The position numbers were made by a program, and so were the translations under genes. Below are positions 28,814-37,938 of a stretch of DNA of 64,000 bases, one piece after another. Every line of letters begins with the position of its first letter. The stretch's first letter is position 1. This stretch comes from Pseudomonas sp. MN1F. Its GTDB lineage: Bacteria; Pseudomonadota; Gammaproteobacteria; Pseudomonadales; Pseudomonadaceae. Below the pieces are notes generated by a model. That model worked only from the letters and a program-made list of their open reading frames with translations, made no database searches and had not been told where the DNA came from. The stretch spans positions 62,001 through 126,000 of the forward strand of contig NZ_VZII01000007.1 in NCBI RefSeq assembly GCF_009391885.1, given 5' to 3'.

Positions 28814-29731
28814 ATGCGTATCGTTCGTCATCTGTTGGGCGCAACCATCGCCGCCGCGATCATCGCTTCGCCAGCCATGGCCGAAGAACTGACCGGTACC
28901 CTGAAGAAGATCAAGGACTCGGGCACCATCACCCTGGGCCACCGCGACTCTTCCATTCCATTTTCCTACCTGGCCGGCGGTCAAACGCCCGTGGGCTACT
29001 CCCACGACATCCAGCTGGCCGTGGTCGATGCCCTGAAGAAGCAACTGGGTACCGACATCAAGGTCAAGTACAACCTCGTCACTTCCCAGACCCGCATCCC
29101 GCTGGTGCAGAACGGCACCGTCGACCTTGAGTGCGGCTCCACCACCAACAACGTCGAGCGCCAGCAACAGGTCGGCTTCTCGGTCGGTATCTTCGAAGTG
29201 GGTACCCGCCTGCTGACCAAGGTCAAGGACGGTCAGCCTTCCTACAAGGACTTCCCGGACCTGGCCGGCAAGAACGTGGTGACCACTGCCGGTACCACCT
29301 CTGAGCGCCTGCTCAAGGCGATGAACGCCGACAAGCAGATGAAGATGAACGTGATTTCCGCCAAGGATCACGGTGAAGCCTTCAACATGCTCGAAAGCGG
29401 CCGCGCCGTGGCCTTCATGATGGACGACGCCCTGCTCGCCGGTGAAATGGCCAAGGCCCGCAATCCGAAGGACTGGGTCATTACCGGTACTCCACAGTCG
29501 TACGAAATCTACGGCTGCATGGTGCGCAAGGATGACCCGGCCTTCAAGAAAGCGGTCGATGACGCCATCGTTGCCTACTACAAGTCGGGCGAAGTCAACA
29601 AGAGCTACGACAAGTGGTTCACCCAGCCGATCCCGCCAAAGGGCCTCAACCTGAACTTCCAGATGAGCGACGAGCTGAAGAAACTGATCGCCGAGCCGAC
29701 CGACAAGGCCGCGGACGAGAAGAAGTCCTGA
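28814..29731 (+). CDS. aatJ: glutamate/aspartate ABC transporter, periplasmic binding protein
   Basis: This 305-residue solute-binding protein captures acidic amino acids in the periplasm. It has a signal peptide (cleavage after PAMA, residue ~23), the family-3 SBP motif FSYLAGG...PVGYSHDI, and RIPLVQNGTVDLECGSTTN. The ATG at 28814 follows CGAGGAAAATTT. It is first in aatJQMP, with a hairpin separating it from the permeases. The gltI of E. coli is the counterpart. Confidence 0.96.
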   Translation: MRIVRHLLGATIAAAIIASPAMAEELTGTLKKIKDSGTITLGHRDSSIPFSYLAGGQTPVGYSHDIQLAVVDALKKQLGTDIKVKYNLVTSQTRIPLVQNGTVDLECGSTTNNVERQQQVGFSVGIFEVGTRLLTKVKDGQPSYKDFPDLAGKNVVTTAGTTSERLLKAMNADKQMKMNVISAKDHGEAFNMLESGRAVAFMMDDALLAGEMAKARNPKDWVITGTPQSYEIYGCMVRKDDPAFKKAVDDAIVAYYKSGEVNKSYDKWFTQPIPPKGLNLNFQMSDELKKLIAEPTDKAADEKKS

Positions 29732-29805
29732 TCCCCAGCCCGTGGCCTGCCGCGCTGCAACGCGCGAATTAAACGAGCAGGCCACCTGTTAGTGTCTAAC
29801 CTTTC

Positions 29806-29830
29806 ATCCGAGGGCCTTACGCCCTCGGAT
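29806..29830 (+). terminator. intra-operon hairpin between aatJ and aatQ
   Basis: A 10-bp perfect stem (ATCCGAGGGC / GCCCTCGGAT) with a 5-nt loop lies in the 142-bp gap after aatJ. It has no U-tract. Such hairpins commonly stabilise the binding-protein mRNA or attenuate the permease genes, giving excess binding protein. Confidence 0.65.
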
Positions 29831-29873
29831 GTTGGAAGGTGCCCGTGAAACAACCGTCTGAGGGGAAATCCCG

Positions 29874-30620
29874 ATGAATTACAACTGGGACTGGGGCGTG
29901 TTCTTCAAGTCCACCGGCGTGGGCAGCGAGACCTATCTGGACTGGTACATCACCGGTCTGGGCTGGACCATCGCCATCGCCATCACCGCCTGGATCATCG
30001 CATTGCTGCTGGGGTCGGTCCTCGGCGTCATGCGTACCGTGCCGAACCGTCTGGTATCGGGCATCGCCACCGCCTACGTGGAACTGTTCCGCAACGTGCC
30101 GCTGCTGGTGCAGCTGTTCATCTGGTACTTCCTGGTGCCGGACCTGCTGCCCGAAGGCTTGCAGGAATGGTTCAAGCAAGACCTCAACCCGACCACTTCG
30201 GCACTGATCAGCGTGGTCATCTGCCTGGGCCTGTTCACCGCCGCCCGCGTCTGCGAACAGGTGCGTACCGGTATCCAGGCACTGCCCCGCGGCCAGGAAG
30301 CCGCCGCCCGCGCCATGGGCTTCAGCCTGCCGCAGATCTACAACAACGTGCTGCTGCCGCAGGCCTACCGGATCATCATTCCGCCGCTCACCTCGGAATT
30401 CCTGAACGTGTTCAAGAACTCCTCGGTGGCCTCGCTGATCGGCCTGATGGAGCTGCTGGCGCAGACCAAGCAGACCGCCGAATTCTCGGCCAACCTGTTC
30501 GAGGCCTTCACCCTGGCCACGTTGATCTACTTCACCCTGAACATGGGCCTGATGCTGCTGATGCGCATGGTCGAGAAGAAAGTCGCCGTGCCTGGCCTGA
30601 TCTCCGTGGGGGGCAAGTAA
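29874..30620 (+). CDS. aatQ: glutamate/aspartate ABC transporter permease 1
   Basis: This 248-residue inner-membrane permease (GltJ type) of the HisMQ family has the cytoplasmic EAA loop (GQEAAARAMGFSLPQ) that docks the ATPase and about five hydrophobic helices. An AGGGGAAAT ribosome site precedes the ATG. The stop abuts the start of aatM directly. Confidence 0.95.
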   Translation: MNYNWDWGVFFKSTGVGSETYLDWYITGLGWTIAIAITAWIIALLLGSVLGVMRTVPNRLVSGIATAYVELFRNVPLLVQLFIWYFLVPDLLPEGLQEWFKQDLNPTTSALISVVICLGLFTAARVCEQVRTGIQALPRGQEAAARAMGFSLPQIYNNVLLPQAYRIIIPPLTSEFLNVFKNSSVASLIGLMELLAQTKQTAEFSANLFEAFTLATLIYFTLNMGLMLLMRMVEKKVAVPGLISVGGK

Positions 30621-31292
30621 ATGGACATGGATTTCAGCGAAATCATCCCCGCCTTGCCCGCCCTCTGGGACGGCATGATCCTTACCCTGCAACTGATGAT
30701 CATGGGCGTGGTCGGCGGCATCGTGCTGGGCACCATCCTGGCGCTGATGCGCCTGTCGTCGAGCAAGCTGCTGTCGCGCCTGGCCGGTGCCTACGTCAAC
30801 TACTTCCGCTCGATCCCGCTGCTGCTGGTGATCACCTGGTTCTACCTGGCGGTGCCGTTCGTACTGCGCTGGATCACCGGCGAGGACACCCCGGTGGGTG
30901 CATTCACCTCGTGCGTGGTGGCGTTCATGATGTTCGAGGCCGCCTACTTCTGCGAAATCGTCCGCGCCGGTGTGCAGTCGATCTCCAAGGGCCAGATGGG
31001 CGCTGCCCAGGCCCTGGGCATGACCTACGGCCAGACCATGCGCCTGATCATCCTGCCCCAGGCCTTCCGCAAGATGACCCCGCTGCTGCTGCAGCAGAGC
31101 ATCATCCTGTTCCAGGACACCTCGCTGGTATACACCGTGGGCCTGGTGGACTTCCTCAACTCGGCACGTGCCAACGGCGACATCATCGGGCGCTCCCATG
31201 AGTTCCTGATCTTCGCCGGGGTCGTGTACTTCGTCATCAGCTTCTCCGCTTCGTGGCTGGTCAAGCGCCTGCAAAAAAGGATCACCGTATGA
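30621..31292 (+). CDS. aatM: glutamate/aspartate ABC transporter permease 2
   Basis: This 223-residue permease (GltK type) is the partner of aatQ. Its EAA loop is [15 protein letters not shown]. It starts at the base after the aatQ stop and overlaps aatP by 4 bp (ATGA), so stoichiometric synthesis is likely. Confidence 0.95.
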   Translation: MDMDFSEIIPALPALWDGMILTLQLMIMGVVGGIVLGTILALMRLSSSKLLSRLAGAYVNYFRSIPLLLVITWFYLAVPFVLRWITGEDTPVGAFTSCVVAFMMFEAAYFCEIVRAGVQSISKGQMGAAQALGMTYGQTMRLIILPQAFRKMTPLLLQQSIILFQDTSLVYTVGLVDFLNSARANGDIIGRSHEFLIFAGVVYFVISFSASWLVKRLQKRITV

Positions 31293-32023
31293 TTTCCATC
31301 AAGAACGTCAACAAGTGGTACGGCGACTTCCAGGTGCTGACCGACTGCAGCACCGAGGTCAAGAAGGGTGAAGTGGTTGTGGTCTGCGGCCCTTCGGGCT
31401 CGGGCAAATCGACCCTGATCAAGTGCGTCAACGCCCTGGAGCCATTCCAGAAAGGCGACATCGTGGTCGATGGCACCTCGATCGCCGACCCCAAGACCAA
31501 CCTGCCCAAGCTGCGTTCGCGGGTCGGCATGGTGTTCCAGCACTTCGAGCTGTTCCCGCACCTGAGCATCACCGAGAACCTGACCATCGCCCAGCGCAAG
31601 GTGCTCGGCCGCAGCGAGGCGGAAGCGACCAAGAAGGGCCTGGCCCTGCTTGACCGGGTCGGCCTCGGCGCCCACGCCAAGAAGCACCCCGGCCAGCTGT
31701 CCGGTGGCCAGCAGCAGCGCGTGGCCATTGCCCGCGCGTTGTCGATGGACCCGATCGTCATGCTGTTCGACGAACCGACCTCGGCGCTGGACCCGGAGAT
31801 GGTCAACGAAGTACTGGACGTGATGGTCGAACTGGCGAACGAAGGCATGACCATGATGTGCGTGACCCACGAAATGGGCTTCGCCCGCAAAGTGGCAAAC
31901 CGGGTGATCTTCATGGACAAGGGCAACATCATCGAGGACTGCCAGAAGGAAGACTTCTTCGGCAACCCGAGCGCCCGCCACGAACGCACCCAGCACTTCC
32001 TCAGCAAGATCCTGCAACACTGA
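31289..32023 (+). CDS. aatP: glutamate/aspartate ABC transporter ATPase
   Basis: This 244-residue ATPase (GltL type) has Walker [10 protein letters not shown], a Q-loop in [10 protein letters not shown], signature LSGGQQQR, Walker [13 protein letters not shown] and the H-switch THEMGFAR. It belongs to the polar amino acid uptake subfamily. The ATG at 31289 overlaps the aatM stop; an upstream in-frame extension is aatM sequence. Confidence 0.97.
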   Translation: MISIKNVNKWYGDFQVLTDCSTEVKKGEVVVVCGPSGSGKSTLIKCVNALEPFQKGDIVVDGTSIADPKTNLPKLRSRVGMVFQHFELFPHLSITENLTIAQRKVLGRSEAEATKKGLALLDRVGLGAHAKKHPGQLSGGQQQRVAIARALSMDPIVMLFDEPTSALDPEMVNEVLDVMVELANEGMTMMCVTHEMGFARKVANRVIFMDKGNIIEDCQKEDFFGNPSARHERTQHFLSKILQH

Positions 32024-32039
32024 TTCGGCAACAACGGCA

Positions 32040-32066
32040 CCGCTGCCAGGGTTCGCCCGGCAGCGG
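32040..32066 (+). terminator. hairpin between aatP and aauS
   Basis: A CCGCTGCC / GGCAGCGG stem with an 11-nt loop lies in the 69-bp gap. There is no U-tract. It could reduce read-through from the transporter into the sensor gene. Confidence 0.45.
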
Positions 32067-32092
32067 ATGCTGGCCGTGACAAGGCCACTGTG

Positions 32093-33997
32093 ATGAAATG
32101 CGACCCTTCGCTTCTTCTCCCTGCCAAGCCCGCCGTGAAATCCCGTCTGATTCGCCAATTGCTGCTGCCGCCCCTGATCATCCTGCTGATGGTCGGGCTG
32201 GGCATGGCCGGCTTCCTGATCAGCGAGAGCAACGGCATCCGCACCTTGAGCGAAAGCGGCGAGCGCGCGCTGGAGTTGCATGCGCGCACGGTCGAGAGCG
32301 AGATCAGCAAGTACACCTACCTGCCGAGCCTGCTGGAGCTGGAAGACAGCGTCTCGCTGCTGCTCACCGACCCAGATGGCGCCAATCGGCAGACCGTCAA
32401 CGAATACCTCGAAGGCCTGAACCGCCGCAGCCGCAGCCGGGCGATCTTCGTCCTCGACACCAACGGCCGGGTGCAGGCCAGCAGCAACTGGCGCGATGCC
32501 GATTCGTTCCTGGGTGAAGACCTGTCATTCCGGGCCTATTTCCAGAGCGCCGTGCGCGGCGAACCGGGCCGGTTCTACGGCATCGGCAGCACCACGGGCG
32601 AAGCTGGCTACTACCTCGCCCACGGCCTGGAAGAACACGGCAAGATCATCGGCGTGGCGGTGATCAAGGTCCGCCTGGACACCCTCGAAGAGCGCTGGCA
32701 GCGCGCCCGCCTGGAAGCCTTCGTCAGCGACGAGAACGGCATCATCATTCTCTCCAGCGACCCGGCACGGCGCCTGAAATCGGTGCGCCCGCTGACCCCG
32801 CAGATCAAGGAGCGCCTGGCGCGCAGCCTGCAGTATTACTGGTGGCCGCTGAACGAACTGCAGCCACTGGCGCGGGAAACCCTGGCCGATGGTGTCGAGA
32901 AACTGACCTTCCCGGCCAACACCGAAACCGCCCGCGGCAAGCCCCACGAAGTAAGCTACCTGGCGCAGACCCGGCGCCTGGCCGATACGCCCTGGCACTT
33001 CACCCTGCTCACCCCGCTGCAGGACCTGCGCCGCGAGTCCATGGTGCAAGGCATCCTGGTCGGCGTGGCCTTCGCCCTGCTGACCATCCTCGGTATCGCC
33101 TGGAACGAGCGGCGCAAGGTCGTTGCCACGCGCCTGGCCGCCCGCGAGGCACTGGAAGAAGCCAACAGCCAGCTGGAACGGCGCATCGCCGACCGCACCG
33201 CCGACCTGCGCGCCAGCAACGAACGGCTCAAAGGCCAGATCCGTGAACGCCGGCATGCCGAACAGACCCTGCGCCATGCCCAGGACGAACTGGTCCAGGC
33301 CGGCAAGCTGGCGGCGATCGGGCAGATGTCCACCAGCATCGCCCACGAGCTCAACCAGCCGCTGGCGGCACTGCGTACCCTGTCTGGCAACACCGTGCGC
33401 TTCCTCGAGCGGGGCGCACTGGAAACCGCCAGCACCAACCTGCGCACCATGAACGACCTGATCGACCGCATGGGCCGCATCACCGCCAGCCTGCGCTCGT
33501 TCGCCCGGCGCGGTGACGACAGCGGCCAGGCGTCACTGGCCAAGGCCGTGGAGGCGTCCTTGCAGGTACTGAGCAACCGCATTGCCGGCTGCCATCTGCA
33601 GTTGCACAATCAGTTCGACGACCAGCAGCTGGCCATCGACCAGACCCGCCTGGAGCAGATCCTGGTCAACCTGATCGGCAACGCCCTGGATGCCATGGCC
33701 ACCCAGCCACTGCCCGAGCTGTGGCTCGAAGGCGAGCTGCAAGGCGACAAGTACCGCCTGCGGGTGCGCGACAACGGCCACGGCATCGATGCCGAAACCC
33801 GCAAGCACCTGTTCGAACCTTTCTTCACCACCAAACCGGGCGAACACGGCCTGGGCCTGGGGCTGACCCTGTCGGCGAGCCTTGCCGCCGCCGCCAAGGG
33901 CAGCCTGAACGTCGAGCACCCCGCCACCGGCGGCACAGCCTTCGTCCTCGCCCTGCCCCTGGTCACGCCCCCCAGCGAATCGGCAGAGCAACCATGA
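32093..33997 (+). CDS. aauS: AauS sensor histidine kinase for acidic amino acids
   Basis: This 634-residue membrane kinase of the DctB type has a first membrane helix at ~20-45, a periplasmic double-PAS-like sensor to ~315, and a second helix (GILVGVAFALLTIL). A coiled coil, a HisKA box with the phosphorylated His in SIAHELNQPLAALR, and HATPase N, G1 and G2 boxes (NALDAM, DNGHGI, GLGLGLTL) follow. Its partner aauR overlaps by 4 bp. The start is uncertain: GTG 32090, ATG 32093 (chosen) and GTG 32135 all lack a strong ribosome site. Confidence 0.92.
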   Translation: MKCDPSLLLPAKPAVKSRLIRQLLLPPLIILLMVGLGMAGFLISESNGIRTLSESGERALELHARTVESEISKYTYLPSLLELEDSVSLLLTDPDGANRQTVNEYLEGLNRRSRSRAIFVLDTNGRVQASSNWRDADSFLGEDLSFRAYFQSAVRGEPGRFYGIGSTTGEAGYYLAHGLEEHGKIIGVAVIKVRLDTLEERWQRARLEAFVSDENGIIILSSDPARRLKSVRPLTPQIKERLARSLQYYWWPLNELQPLARETLADGVEKLTFPANTETARGKPHEVSYLAQTRRLADTPWHFTLLTPLQDLRRESMVQGILVGVAFALLTILGIAWNERRKVVATRLAAREALEEANSQLERRIADRTADLRASNERLKGQIRERRHAEQTLRHAQDELVQAGKLAAIGQMSTSIAHELNQPLAALRTLSGNTVRFLERGALETASTNLRTMNDLIDRMGRITASLRSFARRGDDSGQASLAKAVEASLQVLSNRIAGCHLQLHNQFDDQQLAIDQTRLEQILVNLIGNALDAMATQPLPELWLEGELQGDKYRLRVRDNGHGIDAETRKHLFEPFFTTKPGEHGLGLGLTLSASLAAAAKGSLNVEHPATGGTAFVLALPLVTPPSESAEQP

Positions 33998-35322
33998 ATC
34001 CAGCGCCACTTACCGTCCTGATCGTTGAAGACGACCCGCATGTGCTGCTCGGCTGCCAGCAAGCGCTGGCCCTGGAAGACATCGCCTGTGAGGGCGTCGG
34101 CAGTGCCGAACAGGCCCTGGAGCGCATCGGCGATGATTTTGCCGGGATCGTCGTCAGCGATATCCGCCTGCCGGGCATCGATGGCCTGGAGCTGCTCAAC
34201 CGCCTCAAGTCCCGCGACCGCAGCCTGCCGGTGGTGCTGATCACCGGCCATGGCGATATCGACATGGCGGTCGGTGCCATGCGCAACGGCGCCTACGACT
34301 TCATGGAGAAGCCCTTCTCACCCGAGCGCCTGGTCGATGTGGTGCGCCGTGCGCTGGAGCAGCGCGGGCTGTCACGCGAGGTCGTGGCCCTGCGCCGGCA
34401 GCTGGCCGAACAGAGCAGCCTGGAGGGGCGCATCATCGGCCGTTCGCCGGCCATGGAGCACCTGCGCGAGCTGATCGCCAACGTCGCCGATACCTCGGCC
34501 AACGTGCTGATCGAAGGTGAAACCGGCACCGGCAAGGAGCTGGTCGCCCGCTGCCTGCACGATTTCAGCCGGCGTCAAGGCCAGCCGTTCGTAGCGCTGA
34601 ACTGTGGTGGCCTGCCGGAAGCCCTGTTCGAGAGCGAGATCTTCGGCCACGAAGCCAACGCCTTCACCGGTGCTGGCAAGCGCCGCATCGGCAAGATCGA
34701 ACACGCCAATGGTGGCACGCTGTTTCTCGACGAGGTCGAGAGCATGCCGATCAACCTGCAGATCAAGCTGCTGCGCGTGCTGCAGGAGCGCACCCTGGAG
34801 CGCCTGGGCTCGAACCAGAGCATTGCGGTGGATTGCCGGGTGATTGCAGCCACCAAATCCGACCTCGACGCCCTCGGCCAGACCGGGCAGTTCCGTAGCG
34901 ACCTTTACTACCGCTTGAACGTGGTGACCCTGGAGCTGCCGCCGCTGCGCGAGCGCCGGGAAGACATCCTGCAGCTGTTCGAGCACTTCCTGCAGCAGTC
35001 GGCGCTGCGCTTCGACCGCGAAGCGCCGACGCTGGACAGCCAGACCCTGTCGCGGTTGATGGCCCATGAGTGGCCAGGCAACGTGCGCGAGATGCGCAAC
35101 GTGGCCGAGCGTTATGCCTTGGGGCTGCCAGCGTTCAAGAAAGGCCCGAGCGGTGGCGCCAGCCAAGGGGTCGGGTTTGCCGAGGCGGTGGAAGCGTTCG
35201 AGCGCAACCTGCTCAGCGATGCCTTGCAACGCACCGGCGGCAACCTCAGCCAGGCCAGCCAGGAGCTGGGCATGGCCAAGACCACGCTGTTCGACAAGGT
35301 GAAGAAGTACGGGCTCGGCTGA
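33994..35322 (+). CDS. aauR: AauR sigma-54-dependent response regulator
   Basis: This 442-residue DctD-family activator has a receiver with phospho-Asp D56 (VVSDIRLPG), a AAA+ domain with Walker A GETGTGKE (175-182), Walker B GGTLFLDE, and a C-terminal Fis helix-turn-helix (LSQASQELGMAKTTL). The sigma-54 contact loop reads NAFTGA (222-227) instead of GAFTGA. It is expected to activate aatJ through the TTCGG-N4-CCGAA boxes. The ATG overlaps the aauS stop. Confidence 0.93.
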   Translation: MNPAPLTVLIVEDDPHVLLGCQQALALEDIACEGVGSAEQALERIGDDFAGIVVSDIRLPGIDGLELLNRLKSRDRSLPVVLITGHGDIDMAVGAMRNGAYDFMEKPFSPERLVDVVRRALEQRGLSREVVALRRQLAEQSSLEGRIIGRSPAMEHLRELIANVADTSANVLIEGETGTGKELVARCLHDFSRRQGQPFVALNCGGLPEALFESEIFGHEANAFTGAGKRRIGKIEHANGGTLFLDEVESMPINLQIKLLRVLQERTLERLGSNQSIAVDCRVIAATKSDLDALGQTGQFRSDLYYRLNVVTLELPPLRERREDILQLFEHFLQQSALRFDREAPTLDSQTLSRLMAHEWPGNVREMRNVAERYALGLPAFKKGPSGGASQGVGFAEAVEAFERNLLSDALQRTGGNLSQASQELGMAKTTLFDKVKKYGLG

Positions 35323-35340
35323 AGAGCCGGCGACGCCAAA

Positions 35341-36336
35341 TCAAAGGCCGGCGATATGGCTGACATCCTGCCGATGCGACTGCAGGTAAGGCAGTACCGC
35401 CGCCAGCAGCGGCGCCTTGAATTTCTCCTGGAAGCGATGCGCCAACCCCGGAATCAGCCGCAGCTGGCTCCCCTGGATATGCGCCGCCAAATGCACCCCA
35501 TGCATCACCGGCAACAATGGGTCGGCCGTGCCATGCACCACCAGCGTCGGCACGCGCAACGCATTCAGTAACTGCACCCGGCTCGGCTCGGCCAGGATCG
35601 CCATGATCTGGCGCTTGGCACCCTCCGGGTTGAACGCCCGGTCATACGCCACCGCCGCCTGCTGCAACAATGCGGCCCGGTCGTCATGCACTTCAGGGCT
35701 GCCCAACGCCGCCAGCAGGTCGGCCTGCTGCTCGATGGCCACCTCACGATTCGGTGCACTGCGCCGCGCCAGCAACTGCACCAACGCCGGGGCCGGCGCC
35801 GGCAGCCCGGCCGCTCCCGAACTGGACATCACCAGGGTCAGGCTACGCACCCGCTCCGGCGCCATGGCTGCCAGGTGCTGGGCGATCATCCCGCCCATGC
35901 TGACCCCCAGCACATGGAACTGGCGGATACCCAGTACATCCATCAAGCGCAGGCCGTCATTGGCCATGTCGGTCAGGGTATAGGGCGCCGATACCGGCAG
36001 GCCCAGCTTGTAGCGCAACAGCTCGACCGTGAGGTTGGCCGAAGGCGGCAGCTGGTTCCAGCGCGACAGGCCGACATCGCGATTGTCATAACGAATTACC
36101 CGGAAGCCCTGGCGGCACAGCGCCTCGACCACATCGTCAGGCCAATGGATGAGTTGCCCGCCCAGGCCCATGACCAGCAGCAAGGCCGGATCACGAGGCG
36201 CGCCGACGCTCTGGTAAACCAGGCTCAGCTCACCGATTTCGGCACGTTGTACCGGCACATGGGCGTCGCAACGCGTGTCGGCGAAGCTTGCCGAAGCGCT
36301 GAACAGCAGAAAGAAAAACAGCAGAAAAGCCCGCAT
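35341..36336 (-). CDS. exported alpha/beta hydrolase
   Basis: This 331-residue hydrolase has a clear signal peptide ([19 protein letters not shown]). The oxyanion-side motif is [10 protein letters not shown], the nucleophile elbow GVSMGGM (Ser), the acid site HGTADPLLP (Asp) and a C-terminal His near LAHRF. Substrate is unknown; the fold includes esterases, lipases and haloalkane-type enzymes. The ATG at 36336 was chosen for the signal peptide; an open frame extends 52 codons upstream. Convergent with aauR. Confidence 0.88.
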   Translation of the reverse strand: MRAFLLFFFLLFSASASFADTRCDAHVPVQRAEIGELSLVYQSVGAPRDPALLLVMGLGGQLIHWPDDVVEALCRQGFRVIRYDNRDVGLSRWNQLPPSANLTVELLRYKLGLPVSAPYTLTDMANDGLRLMDVLGIRQFHVLGVSMGGMIAQHLAAMAPERVRSLTLVMSSSGAAGLPAPAPALVQLLARRSAPNREVAIEQQADLLAALGSPEVHDDRAALLQQAAVAYDRAFNPEGAKRQIMAILAEPSRVQLLNALRVPTLVVHGTADPLLPVMHGVHLAAHIQGSQLRLIPGLAHRFQEKFKAPLLAAVLPYLQSHRQDVSHIAGL

Positions 36337-36533
36337 GAAAGAAACACCAGAATGCAGATCCCCAGTAGAGCGCGAGTCTGATGAATTTAATTCGGGCGCG
36401 CTGCCACAGTTCAGTGACAGTTTGATGAACCCTGCCGAGCGGTGCGGCCAATCGCCCAGTCGACAGCCTGGGGCAACATGAGCGAAACTCAACTCATTGC
36501 CCGTTTTCCTTTAAAATTTGCTCGGAGTCAGCT

Positions 36534-37451
36534 GTGCTGGAGATCCGCCACCTGAAAACCCTTCATGCCCTGCGCGAGGCCGACAGCCTGGTGGAGGCCG
36601 CCGAACGCCTGCACCTGACCCAGTCGGCGCTGTCCCATCAGTTCAAGGAGCTTGAAGAGCGCCTGGGCCTGCCACTGTTCGTGCGCAAGAGCAAGCCGAT
36701 CCGCTTCACCAGCGCCGGCCTGCGCCTGCTGCAACTGGCCGATGCCACCCTGCCGCTGCTGCGCGGCGCCGAGCGTGACATCGCCCGCCTGGCCGGTGGT
36801 ACTGCCGGGCGCCTGCACATGGCCATCGAATGCCACAGCTGCTTCCAGTGGCTGATGCCAACCATCGACCAGTTCCGCGATGCCTGGCCGGAAGTGGAGC
36901 TGGACCTGGCCTCGGGCTTTGCATTCGCCCCCTTGCCGGCGCTGGCCCGGGGCGACCTCGACCTGGTGGTGACCTCCGACCCGCTGGACCTGGCCGGCAT
37001 CACCTACGTGCCGTTGTTCACCTACGAAGCCATGCTCGCCGTGGCCAACCAGCACCCGCTGGCCAGCAAACCGTACATCGTGCCCCAGGACCTGCTCGAC
37101 CAGACCCTGATCACCTACCCGGTGGAGCGCGACCGCCTGGATATCTTCACCCGCTTCCTGGAGCCAGCCGACATCGAGCCGGCTGCCGTGCGCACGTCCG
37201 AGCTGACGGTGATGATGATGCAGCTGGTGGCCAGCGGCCGTGGCGTGTGCGGCATGCCGCACTGGGCGCTGCACGAGTACAGCTCGCGCGGCTATGTGAA
37301 GGGCAAGCGCCTGGGCGAGAAAGGCCTGTTTGCCACGCTGTATGCGGCGGTGCGCACCGACATGCTCGATGCGCCCTACATGCGCGACTTCCTGCTGACC
37401 GCCAAGGACACCTCGTTCGCCACCCTCGACGGTGTCAGCGCGGTACGCTGA
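36534..37451 (+). CDS. metR: MetR, LysR-type regulator of methionine genes
   Basis: This 305-residue LysR-family activator has an N-terminal winged helix (LVEAAERLHLTQSALSHQFK, about residues 19-38) and a substrate-binding domain with the MetR-typical ECHSCFQWLMP. Homocysteine is the usual coinducer. It starts with GTG at 36534 after a CGGAG site. Its last 17 bp overlap the convergent Nudix gene. No met biosynthetic gene is adjacent here. Confidence 0.92.
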   Translation: MLEIRHLKTLHALREADSLVEAAERLHLTQSALSHQFKELEERLGLPLFVRKSKPIRFTSAGLRLLQLADATLPLLRGAERDIARLAGGTAGRLHMAIECHSCFQWLMPTIDQFRDAWPEVELDLASGFAFAPLPALARGDLDLVVTSDPLDLAGITYVPLFTYEAMLAVANQHPLASKPYIVPQDLLDQTLITYPVERDRLDIFTRFLEPADIEPAAVRTSELTVMMMQLVASGRGVCGMPHWALHEYSSRGYVKGKRLGEKGLFATLYAAVRTDMLDAPYMRDFLLTAKDTSFATLDGVSAVR

Positions 37452-37848
37452 CGGCCTGGCGGTACAGCGGCAGGATCAGGTCGCGGGTCAGCGGTGCCAG
37501 CTCCAGTACCGGTGCCTGGTCGGCGGCCAACCACACCACTTCCTCAATCTCCGCCGCCGGGGCCACGGCCTCGGCGCAGTCGACGCGAAACAGTTCGGCC
37601 TGCACCTCGAAGCCTGGCTCGTTGGCGGCCGGCGCGCTGAACTGGCCCAGGTGCACTGCCTGGGCGGGGTCGATGCGCAGGCCCAGCTCTTCGAACAGTT
37701 CGCGCGTCAGTGCCTGAACCGGCGACTCCCCGGCATCGATCTTGCCACCAGGTTGCATGAACGCCTGGGTGCCACGCTTGCGCACCAGCAGTGTGCGGCC
37801 TTGCGGGTCGATCAACAGGGCGGCGGCGATGCGGATGATGTTGGGCAT
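37435..37848 (-). CDS. Nudix hydrolase
   Basis: This 137-residue enzyme cleaves a nucleoside diphosphate linked to another group. The Nudix box is complete: GGKIDAGESPVQALTRE followed by LFEELGL (residues ~34-56). The N-terminal RIAAALLIDPQGRTLLVRKRG fits MutT-like members. The specific substrate cannot be told. It overlaps the 3' end of metR by 17 bp, tail to tail. Confidence 0.9.
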   Translation of the reverse strand: MPNIIRIAAALLIDPQGRTLLVRKRGTQAFMQPGGKIDAGESPVQALTRELFEELGLRIDPAQAVHLGQFSAPAANEPGFEVQAELFRVDCAEAVAPAAEIEEVVWLAADQAPVLELAPLTRDLILPLYRQAVSVPR

Positions 37849-37938
37849 GGGTGGGCTCGCTGAAAAGGCGACAGTCTACAGAAGATCCACGACGAACGGC
37901 CCCTTGCCAAGCGCACGCCGACCCGCCATAACCAACGT

